From Symbiobacterium thermophilum IAM 14863 (GTDB lineage: Bacteria > Bacillota > Sulfobacillia > Symbiobacteriales > Symbiobacteriaceae), in the NCBI RefSeq assembly GCF_000009905.1, contig NC_006177.1:744001-808000 (forward strand): 64,000 nucleotides of DNA, read 5' to 3'. Under the pieces are notes generated by a model. It worked only from the letters and a program-made list of their open reading frames with translations, was not told the DNA's origin and made no database searches. The translations under genes were made by a program, and so were the position numbers. Positions 57,841 through 64,000 of the stretch are shown piece after piece. Each line of letters begins with the position of its first letter. Within the stretch, counting starts at the first letter, position 1.

Positions 57841-59295
57841 GTGTCTGCAGAGGGTTACAGGATGTACATCGGAGGAGAATGGCGTGAGGCGGTGAGCGGC
57901 AGGCGGTTCGAGGTGACCAACCCCGCCACCGGGGAGGTGATCGCGACCGTACCCGACGCAGGCAGGGAGGACGCCCGGGCGGCCATCGAGGCCGCCCACG
58001 CGGCCTTCGGCGAATGGTCCTCGCTGCCCGCCCACGTGCGCGCCCGGTACATGCGCAGGCTGTACGACCTGATCGTGCAGAACGTCGACCGGCTCGCCCG
58101 CGTGCTCACCGAGGAGAACGGCAAGCCCCTGGCGGAGGCCAAGGGCGAAGTGTTCAACGGCGCCGAGTATCTGAACTGGTACGCCGAGGAGACCCGGCGG
58201 ATCTACGGAGAGACGATTCCCAGCTCGTCCCGCAGGACGCGGATCTGGGTGCTGCGCCAACCGGTTGGCGTCGTCGGGGCGATCACGCCCTGGAACTTCC
58301 CGTCCTCGATGGTCACCCGCAAGATCGCGCCGGCGCTGGCGGCAGGCTGCACGGTGGTGCTGAAGCCGGCCGAGCAGACGCCGCTCAGCGCGCTGCTCAT
58401 CGCGGAGCTCATCCACGAGGCCGGACTGCCGGCCGGGGTGGTCAACGTCGTCACCACCCTGGATCCGGCGGCCGTGGGGCAGGAGTTCCTGGAAAACCGC
58501 CTGGTGCGGAAGATCTCGTTCACCGGCTCCACCGAGGTGGGCAAGCACCTGATGCAGGGCGCCGCGGCGCAGATGAAACGGGTCAGCATGGAGCTGGGCG
58601 GCAACGCGCCGTTCATCGTGTTCGAGGACGCCGACCTGGACGCCGCCGTGCAGGGCGTCGTGATCAGCAAGTTCCGCAACGCCGGCCAGACCTGCATCTG
58701 CGCCAACCGGATCTACGTGCAGGAGTCGATCGCCCCGGCCTTCACCGAACGGCTGGTGGAGGCGGTCCGCGGCCTGCGGGTGGGACACGGCCTGGAGGAG
58801 GGCATCAACGTCGGGCCGCTGATCGACGAGGCCGCGTACGTGAAGGTGGAAGGGCACGTGAGCGACGCCCGCGGCAAGGGAGCCCGGGTGCTCACCGGCG
58901 GCCATCGCCTGACGGGTCCGGGGTTCGACCGCGGCTTCTTCTATGCGCCGACCCTGCTCGACCAGGTCAGCGATGAGATGCGGATCGTGCACGAGGAGAC
59001 GTTCGGCCCGGTCGCGCCGATCCTGACGTTCCGCACCGAAGAGGAGGTGATCCGCCGGGCCAACGACACCAACTACGGCCTGGCGGCCTACATCTTCACC
59101 CGCAACCTGGGACGCACGGTGCGGGTCAGCGAGGCGCTGGAGTACGGGATGGTGGCCGTGAACGATTCGCTCCTGGCGGTTCCGCAGGCGCCCTTCGGCG
59201 GCGTCAAGGAGAGCGGCCTGGGGCGTGAGGGCGGCCATCACGGCCTGGATGACTACCTGGAGTACAAGTACCTCTCCGTGGTTCTGGATGGCTGA
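57841..59295 (+). CDS. NAD(P)-dependent aldehyde dehydrogenase (succinate-semialdehyde type)
   Basis: This 484-residue enzyme oxidises an aldehyde to an acid. It has the N-terminal NGEW-like start (YIGGEWREAVSG), coenzyme-binding GAITPWNFPSSMVTRK, VLKPAEQTPLSALL and FTGSTEVGKHL, catalytic Glu251 (SMELGGNAPF) and Cys285 (GQTCICANR). The closest family by eye is GabD-type succinate-semialdehyde dehydrogenase, with glutarate-semialdehyde as an alternative; the CIC pair is typical of this group. GTG at 57841 follows gggagggag. It is monocistronic, between a consensus promoter and a good terminator. Confidence 0.92.
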   Translation: MSAEGYRMYIGGEWREAVSGRRFEVTNPATGEVIATVPDAGREDARAAIEAAHAAFGEWSSLPAHVRARYMRRLYDLIVQNVDRLARVLTEENGKPLAEAKGEVFNGAEYLNWYAEETRRIYGETIPSSSRRTRIWVLRQPVGVVGAITPWNFPSSMVTRKIAPALAAGCTVVLKPAEQTPLSALLIAELIHEAGLPAGVVNVVTTLDPAAVGQEFLENRLVRKISFTGSTEVGKHLMQGAAAQMKRVSMELGGNAPFIVFEDADLDAAVQGVVISKFRNAGQTCICANRIYVQESIAPAFTERLVEAVRGLRVGHGLEEGINVGPLIDEAAYVKVEGHVSDARGKGARVLTGGHRLTGPGFDRGFFYAPTLLDQVSDEMRIVHEETFGPVAPILTFRTEEEVIRRANDTNYGLAAYIFTRNLGRTVRVSEALEYGMVAVNDSLLAVPQAPFGGVKESGLGREGGHHGLDDYLEYKYLSVVLDG

Positions 59296-59312
59296 GGTGC
59301 GGCCGCTTTCTT

Positions 59313-59338
59313 ACCCGCCCGGTATCGGGGCGGGTTTT
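59313..59338 (+). terminator. Terminator after the aldehyde dehydrogenase
   Basis: acccgccc (59313-59320) and gggcgggt (59328-59335) with a 7-base loop and TTTT after the stem. Confidence 0.85.
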
Positions 59339-59646
59339 CCGCGTCCGGCACGGCGGTGATGGGGGGACGGGAGACCGGTTCGGCCCTGGGATGGTGGCGG
59401 CGCGAAAGCGAGGAATGTTCGCGACTGACCGACTAAATACGTATATGCTTGAACATTCGGCTTGTGGCATGGTACCCTATTTTCTGTATTGGTGATGCGG
59501 ACTGTGGCCGGACAGAACCTGCCAGCCGCGGGGCCGACCAACGGATGGGTCGGCGTCGGGAGCTACCCCGATGCGCCTGTCGGTGCGCGCGGCGCGGCGG
59601 TCACTTGTTTGCACCGCAACTATTTATATTCATAAGAAGAACTTCT
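59339..59646. other. Intergenic region without a gene
   Basis: No supported frame. The last 70 bases are AT-rich and lead into the promoter of the chemoreceptor. A cyclic-di-GMP riboswitch was considered because chemoreceptors often carry one, but no conserved core was found. Confidence 0.45.
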
Positions 59647-59675
59647 TTGATTGTGTATTGCAAATGTGGTAAATT
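59647..59675 (+). promoter_or_regulatory. Sigma-A promoter of the chemoreceptor gene
   Basis: TTGATT (59647-59652), 17 bases, TAAATT (59670-59675) in a strongly AT-rich block. The predicted start is near 59682, which excludes the GTG at 59679 and supports a later start codon. Confidence 0.75.
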
Positions 59676-59723
59676 ATCGTGGGTGAGACCTGGATCCTGG
59701 GGATGAGGCAGGGGGTTCATGCT

Positions 59724-61622
59724 GTGAAGTTCCGCGTCCGCAACATGACATTCAAAGTCCCTAACATCAAGTTCAGCGTCCGCACCAAACTCGTTGCCGC
59801 CTTTGTGGCCGTTCTGGCCTTCCTGGCAGGCGTCACGGTTACGGGGTTCATCGGTCTTGATCAGGTTGTCACGCAGTACGAAGAGCTGTCCGGGCGCGTC
59901 CAGTTCATCCAGCTCCAGGGCCGCAAGGTGGAGTATCTGATGGCGGAGCAGGCCAGGGCGCTGAACGGCTACCTGTTGACCGGAGACCGTTCGTACCAGA
60001 AGGAGTTCGACGCGGCCGCAGCGGAGATGGCTGCGCTTCTGGAGGATATCGAGTCACGGCTTCAGACGGCAGGGGAAAGGGCCGTCCTTCGCCGCATCCA
60101 GGCCAACGCCGAGCTGTACCAGTCCACCGCAGCCGGCCTGTTCAGCCAGGCGTCCGAGTCGTCCAACCAGGTGCAGTACGCGGTGCGCAACACGCTGCCG
60201 ACCTTGCGCAACAACTTCATGACCAGCATCGAGGACCTGATCCTGCTGGGGGACGGGCTGGCGGTGGAGACCCGTCGGCAGGCCGGCGCCGCGGCCGAGC
60301 AGGCGCGCCTGATCATGGCCGGGGCGGCGGGGGCCGCTGTCGTCCTGAGCCTGGGCGTATCCGCCTTTCTGGGCAGGCAACTGGCGAACCCGGTGGTGGC
60401 CATTGCCCGGAGCGCCGCCCGGATAGCGGAGGGCGACCTGACGGTTGAGCCCCTGAAGGTACGGAACCGGGACGAACTGGGCGACATGGCCGCCGCCTTC
60501 AACCGGATGCTGGAAAGCCTGCGGTCGATCCTTCTGCAGGTCGGTGAGAGCACCCGGAGCGTCATGACCGCGTCCCAGGAGCTTTCCGCCGCGGCCGATA
60601 CGTCCGCCCGGACCGCCTCCGGCTCGGCCGAGGCGATCGCCCGGATGGCCGCGGGGGCGTCGGAGCAGGCCGGCGCCACGGCCGAGGCCAACGCCACGAT
60701 GAACCAGCTGAAGGACGCGATTCAGCAGATCGCCTCCGGCGCGACCCGGTCGGCCGTGGAGGTGCAGGAGGCGTCGACGCTGCTGCACGAGATGGCACAG
60801 CACCTGGACCAGGTCGTGACCGACGCCACTGCGACGGCAGAGCGGGCGGCGACCGCCGTGGAGCGCGCAGAGGCGGGCGCCGAGGTGCTGGGCCGGACGC
60901 TGGAGGAGATCGGGCGCATCGGGGAGGCCTCGCAGCGCATCGCGGAGCGGATCCGGGAACTGGAGCGGTTCTCCGGGCAGATCGGCGCGATCACCCAGGT
61001 CATCTCCGGCATCGCCGAGCAGACGAACCTGCTGGCGCTGAACGCGGCGATCGAGGCGGCGCGGGCCGGGGAGCACGGCCGGGGCTTCGCGGTGGTGGCC
61101 GACGAGGTGCGGAAGCTGGCGGAGCAGTCGGCGGCGTCGACCCGGGAGATCGGCGAGCTGGTGCAGCAGATCCAGGCCAGCACGGCGGAAGCGGTGCAGG
61201 CCGTGGAGGAGGGGACGGCCCGGGCGGCGCAGGGGAACGCGATGGCGGCGCAGGCTGGGGAGGCGCTGGCGGAGATCCTGGCGACGCTGAACCGGGCGGC
61301 GGCCCAGGTGGCTGCGATCGCGGAGTCTGCGGCGCAGGTGCGGAAGGACTCGGAGCGGGTGCTGCAGACGTTCAACGACCTGGCGGCGCTGACGGAGGAG
61401 AACACGGCGGCGACCGAGGAGATGGCGGCCGGTGCGCACGAGGTGACGCAGGCGGTGGCCCGGATCACCGACGTGGCGCAGAGCAACGCGGCGGCCGCGG
61501 AGGAGGTGTCGGCGTCGGTGGAGGAGCTGACGGCGACGGCGGAGGAAATCGCGGCATCTGCGCAGAGCCTGGCGGCGACGGCCAGGGAGCTGCAGGCGCA
61601 GGTGGAGAGGTTCAGGCTGTAG
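59724..61622 (+). CDS. Methyl-accepting chemotaxis protein
   Basis: This 632-residue receptor has a membrane segment ([21 protein letters not shown]), an external helical domain of about 160 residues with [19 protein letters not shown]-type CHASE3 features ([17 protein letters not shown]), a second segment ([20 protein letters not shown]), HAMP ([17 protein letters not shown]) and the signalling coil with [23 protein letters not shown] at 59724 follows gcaggggg and lies after the predicted transcription start; the longer frame from 59679 begins before it. The last 300 residues closely match the partial receptor at 1-918. Confidence 0.95.
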   Translation: MKFRVRNMTFKVPNIKFSVRTKLVAAFVAVLAFLAGVTVTGFIGLDQVVTQYEELSGRVQFIQLQGRKVEYLMAEQARALNGYLLTGDRSYQKEFDAAAAEMAALLEDIESRLQTAGERAVLRRIQANAELYQSTAAGLFSQASESSNQVQYAVRNTLPTLRNNFMTSIEDLILLGDGLAVETRRQAGAAAEQARLIMAGAAGAAVVLSLGVSAFLGRQLANPVVAIARSAARIAEGDLTVEPLKVRNRDELGDMAAAFNRMLESLRSILLQVGESTRSVMTASQELSAAADTSARTASGSAEAIARMAAGASEQAGATAEANATMNQLKDAIQQIASGATRSAVEVQEASTLLHEMAQHLDQVVTDATATAERAATAVERAEAGAEVLGRTLEEIGRIGEASQRIAERIRELERFSGQIGAITQVISGIAEQTNLLALNAAIEAARAGEHGRGFAVVADEVRKLAEQSAASTREIGELVQQIQASTAEAVQAVEEGTARAAQGNAMAAQAGEALAEILATLNRAAAQVAAIAESAAQVRKDSERVLQTFNDLAALTEENTAATEEMAAGAHEVTQAVARITDVAQSNAAAAEEVSASVEELTATAEEIAASAQSLAATARELQAQVERFRL

Positions 61623-61634
61623 CAGGGCAGTACG

Positions 61635-61660
61635 GGCCCGGCCACTGCGGTGGCCGGGCC
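61635..61660 (+). terminator. Terminator after the chemoreceptor
   Basis: Perfect 11-base arms ggcccggccac (61635-61645) and gtggccgggcc (61650-61660) with a 4-base loop and tcttcct following. Confidence 0.8.
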
Positions 61661-61696
61661 TCTTCCTGCGTCGGCGTGCAGTTCCCGCCGGCCCTG

Positions 61697-61706
61697 GCAT
61701 AGACTG
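61697..61706 (+). promoter_or_regulatory. Sporulation-type -10 box upstream of spoVR
   Basis: GCATAGACTG, identical to the box upstream of yhbH (53825-53834), 34 bases ahead of the spoVR ATG. It lies 37 bases past the preceding terminator, so spoVR should have its own promoter. Confidence 0.45.
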
Positions 61707-61739
61707 TAGGAAGCCCACCGGGAGGGAGGAGACAGCCCC

Positions 61740-63101
61740 ATGGATGACCGTGACCTGCCGGCCCTGGAGGAAGCGATCGGGGAGATCTGGGAGACGGCGC
61801 GGCGGCTGGGCCTGGATCCGTTCCCCACCCACTTCGAGATCGTGCCGGCGACCATCCTGTATGAGTTCGGCGCCTACCTGCTGCCCGGCCGGTTCAGCCA
61901 CTGGACCCACGGCAAGGCGTACTACACGATGAAATCCTCCTACGACTACGGCCTCAGCAAGATCTACGAGCTGGTGATCAACGCCAACCCCAGCTACGCC
62001 TTCCTGCTGGAGACCAACTCGCTGCTGCAGAACAAGTTCGTCGTGGCCCACGTCTTCGGGCACACCGACTTCTTCAAGAACAACATCTGGTTTGCGCCCA
62101 CCAACCGGCAGATGCTGGAGACCGTGAGTCAGAACGCCCAGCGCATCCGGCAGTACGGCATCGAGGAGGGGGACTTGGAGGTCGAGCGCTTCCTGGACGC
62201 CGTGCTCTCCATTTCGGACCACATCGACCCGTACCCGCGGCGGGAGGCGCCGGAGCCCGAGCGGGAGCCGCCGCCCAGCGCGCATGACGGACCCTACGCG
62301 GACCTGTTCCCCCGGGAGGAGACCGGGGAGCGGAAGGCGGGGGGAAAACCGGGGAAGCCCGCACGGCGGAGGATCCCGCCCGCGCCCGAGAAGGACCTGC
62401 TCCTCTTCCTGCTGGAGCACGCGGACCATCTGGAGGACTGGCAGCGGGACATCATCGCCATCGTCCGGGAGGAATCGCTCTACTTCGTGCCCCAGATGCA
62501 GACGAAGATCATGAACGAGGGCTGGGCGTCGTTCTGGCACATGCGCATCATGCGGGAGCTGGACCTGACCGACGAGGAGTTCGTGGAGTTCGGCAAGCTG
62601 CACTCGGCCGTCTGCACGCCGGGGCATACGCGGATCAACCCGTACTATGTGGGGCTGAAGATCTTCGAGGACATCGAGAAGCGGTTTGGGCGCGAGAAGA
62701 TCTTCGAGGTGCGGGAGATGGAGAACGACGTCTCCTTCCTGCGCACCTACCTGACCGAGGAGCTGTGCCGGGATCTGGATCTCTTCGTCTACGAGCTGAA
62801 GGACGACGCCTGGAAGATCACCGACAAGCAGTGGGAGCGTGTGCGCGACGCGCTCTGCGACGCGATGACCAACTTCGGCCATCCCTACATCGTCGTGGAG
62901 GACGGTGACTACCGAGGGCGGAGGGAGCTGCTGCTGCGCCACCAGCACGACGGGCGCGACCTGGACCTGCCCTATGCCGAGAAGACCATGCAGTACCTGT
63001 ATCAGCTCTGGGGCCGGCCGGTGCACCTGGAGACCCAGGTGGAGGGCCGCCGGACCCGGATCACCTGCGAGGGCGAGAAGGTGACGATGGAAAAGCTCTG
63101 A
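61740..63101 (+). CDS. spoVR: Stage V sporulation protein R
   Basis: This 453-residue protein matches SpoVR, needed for normal spore cortex in Bacillus and linked to YhbH and PrkA. It has FPTHFEIVPATILYEFGAYL, HWTHGKAYY, ETNSLLQNKFVVAHVFGHTDFFKNN, and further on MNEGWASFWHMRIMRELDL and PYYVGLKIFEDIE; the His/Glu-rich patches suggest metal binding. A Pro/Arg-rich disordered insert lies at about residues 160-210. The ATG at 61740 follows GGGAGGGAGG. It is followed by a terminator and then a thiolase gene. Confidence 0.95.
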   Translation: MDDRDLPALEEAIGEIWETARRLGLDPFPTHFEIVPATILYEFGAYLLPGRFSHWTHGKAYYTMKSSYDYGLSKIYELVINANPSYAFLLETNSLLQNKFVVAHVFGHTDFFKNNIWFAPTNRQMLETVSQNAQRIRQYGIEEGDLEVERFLDAVLSISDHIDPYPRREAPEPEREPPPSAHDGPYADLFPREETGERKAGGKPGKPARRRIPPAPEKDLLLFLLEHADHLEDWQRDIIAIVREESLYFVPQMQTKIMNEGWASFWHMRIMRELDLTDEEFVEFGKLHSAVCTPGHTRINPYYVGLKIFEDIEKRFGREKIFEVREMENDVSFLRTYLTEELCRDLDLFVYELKDDAWKITDKQWERVRDALCDAMTNFGHPYIVVEDGDYRGRRELLLRHQHDGRDLDLPYAEKTMQYLYQLWGRPVHLETQVEGRRTRITCEGEKVTMEKL

Positions 63102-63104
63102 ACC

Positions 63105-63126
63105 GGGTGCGGCGAAGGCCGCACCC
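63105..63126 (+). terminator. Terminator after spoVR
   Basis: gggtgcggc (63105-63113) and gccgcaccc (63118-63126) with a gaag loop, three bases past the stop. Confidence 0.7.
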
Positions 63127-63271
63127 CGTCCTGTCGTTCCCATGGGGTGTGCACCGCTGCATGGCATCCTGCCCGGGCGGCGCCCTGGAAAAGGGACGCC
63201 GCGCGACGTGATCGAACTAAGAGACAACGACCGAATGGATGGAATCGACCGCACAAGGGGAGGGGATTTGC

Positions 63272-64000
63272 GTGGAAGACGTCCTGATCCTGGGCGGCGC
63301 AAGGACGCCCTTCGGCACCTTCGGCGGGGCGCTGCGGGACATCTCCGCGGTCGACCTCGGGGTGGCGGCCGCCCGCGCGGCCTTGGAGCGCACCGGGGTG
63401 CCGGCGGCCGCCGTGGACGAGGTGGTGGTGGGCAACGTCATCCACACGGGGAAGGACGGGCCGTACCTGGCGCGCCACATCGCGCTGTACGCCGGCGTCC
63501 CGGTGGAGACCCCGGCGCTGACGGTCAACCGGCTGTGCGGATCGGGCCTGCAGGCGGCGGTGTCGGCTGCGCACACCATCCGGGCCGGCGAGGCCAGTGT
63601 GGCCCTGGTGGGCGGCGTCGAGTCCATGAGCCAGGCCCCGTACCACCTGCGGGGTCGGTTCGGCGCGGGTATCGGGGCGCCCGAACTGGGAGACGCCCTC
63701 TGGGAGACCCTGACGGACAGCTACTGCGGCTGCGGCATGGCGATCACCGCCGAGAACCTCGCCGAGCGGTACGGCATCAGCCGGGAGGAGCAGGACCGCT
63801 TCGCCCTGCTCTCCCAGCAGCGGGCGGCCGCCGCCCGGGAGCGGCTGGCCGAGGAGATCGTGCCGGTGGAACTGCCGGCGCGGCGCGGGGCGCCTTCCCG
63901 GCTGGAGCAGGACGAGCACCCGCGCCCGGACACGACGTACGAGGCCCTGGCCCGCCTGCCTGCCCGTTTCAAGGAGGGCGGCACCGTGACGGCGGGCAAC
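63272..64000 (+). CDS. Thiolase, N-terminal part (continues past window)
   Basis: The frame starts with GTG at 63272, after AAGGGGAGGGG, and is open to the end of the window (243 codons). It begins EDVLILGGARTPFGTFGGAL and has [10 protein letters not shown] (active-site Cys), GGVESMSQAPYHL and SREEQDRFALLSQQRAA. The final DEHPRPDTTYEALARLPARF and GGTVTAGN are standard thiolase text. It resembles the thiolase at 55413 but is clearly a different paralogue. Catalytic His and second Cys are outside the window. It may be the first gene of a beta-oxidation or ketogenic operon. Confidence 0.93.
   Translation, partial: MEDVLILGGARTPFGTFGGALRDISAVDLGVAAARAALERTGVPAAAVDEVVVGNVIHTGKDGPYLARHIALYAGVPVETPALTVNRLCGSGLQAAVSAAHTIRAGEASVALVGGVESMSQAPYHLRGRFGAGIGAPELGDALWETLTDSYCGCGMAITAENLAERYGISREEQDRFALLSQQRAAAARERLAEEIVPVELPARRGAPSRLEQDEHPRPDTTYEALARLPARFKEGGTVTAGN

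Noticed and set aside
59339-59723. Cyclic-di-GMP riboswitch upstream of the third chemoreceptor
   Set aside because: No conserved core or paired helices of class I or II were found, and the predicted transcription start at 59682 leaves only about 40 bases of leader.
60054-63302. Minus-strand open frame of more than 1000 codons across the third chemoreceptor and spoVR
   Set aside because: It is antisense to two clear genes, rich in Arg, Pro, His and Gly as expected from reading GC-rich codons backwards, and has no recognisable domain.

Overview
The window is a GC-rich stretch of bacterial chromosome, densely coded on both strands, with strong purine-rich ribosome binding sites, many GTG/TTG starts and short perfect-stem terminators between convergent genes. 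SpoVR and YhbH (both forespore/mother-cell sporulation proteins), a YutG/PgpA-type lipid phosphatase, several lipoproteins and surface proteins, a sortase and a sigma-54 activator together point to an endospore-forming Firmicute of unusually high G+C, such as Symbiobacterium or a close relative. The organism is an inference from gene content; nothing in the window names it.

Layout. 1-918: end of a chemotaxis receptor. 1579-4904: LolD/MacB-type ABC exporter. 5003-10861: two divergent transcripts around a CstA-type carbon-starvation (pyruvate/peptide) transporter, with two ArsA/Get3-like ATPases, two related small proteins and two unknown proteins; this is the best candidate for an undescribed system. 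10945-12156: macrodomain protein and a truncated sugar-permease remnant. 12190-16914: ABC exporter whose permease is fused to an HExxH domain, divergent from a two-component system. 16987-20196: MurB and a second chemoreceptor. 20342-25049: an ABC ATPase fused to a LytTR DNA-binding domain, a three-part direct-repeat operator, an ABC-2 exporter, a lipoprotein hydrolase and a YceI lipoprotein. 25207-27234: secreted stalk-domain protein and PgpA. 27303-38604: a sigma-54 activator divergent from an eight-gene operon (two PaaK-like ligases, an AMP-forming acyl-CoA synthetase and a complete LivFGHMK-type transporter) with a near-perfect -24/-12 promoter. 38669-43444: DmsABC-type molybdoenzyme and TorD-type chaperone. 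43784-53637: sortase, small membrane protein, a cytosolic protein of unknown role, a cell-surface repeat protein and a 1.9-kilo-residue subtilase. 53886-64000: YhbH, thiolase, class-A-beta-lactamase-like hydrolase, aldehyde dehydrogenase, a third chemoreceptor, SpoVR and the start of a second thiolase.

How the parts fit. The Liv/PaaK/acyl-CoA synthetase operon looks like uptake plus CoA activation of an organic or aromatic acid, under nitrogen- or substrate-linked sigma-54 control; the two thiolases and the aldehyde dehydrogenase could finish beta-oxidation of such acyl-CoAs, but they are not in the same operon. DmsABC gives anaerobic respiration. YhbH and SpoVR lie in separate transcripts but share a CATAGACT box that resembles a sigma-E -10 element. 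Three regulatory circuits can be read directly from the DNA: sigma-54 promoter with two CTAAGC-N6-GCTTAG palindromes, LytTR direct repeats at 21340-21372, and a promoter plus structured leader in front of the 55413 thiolase.

Limits. Functions come from reading the translations by eye; no database or structure search was run. Start codons were chosen by ribosome-binding-site spacing and differ in several places from the longest open frame.
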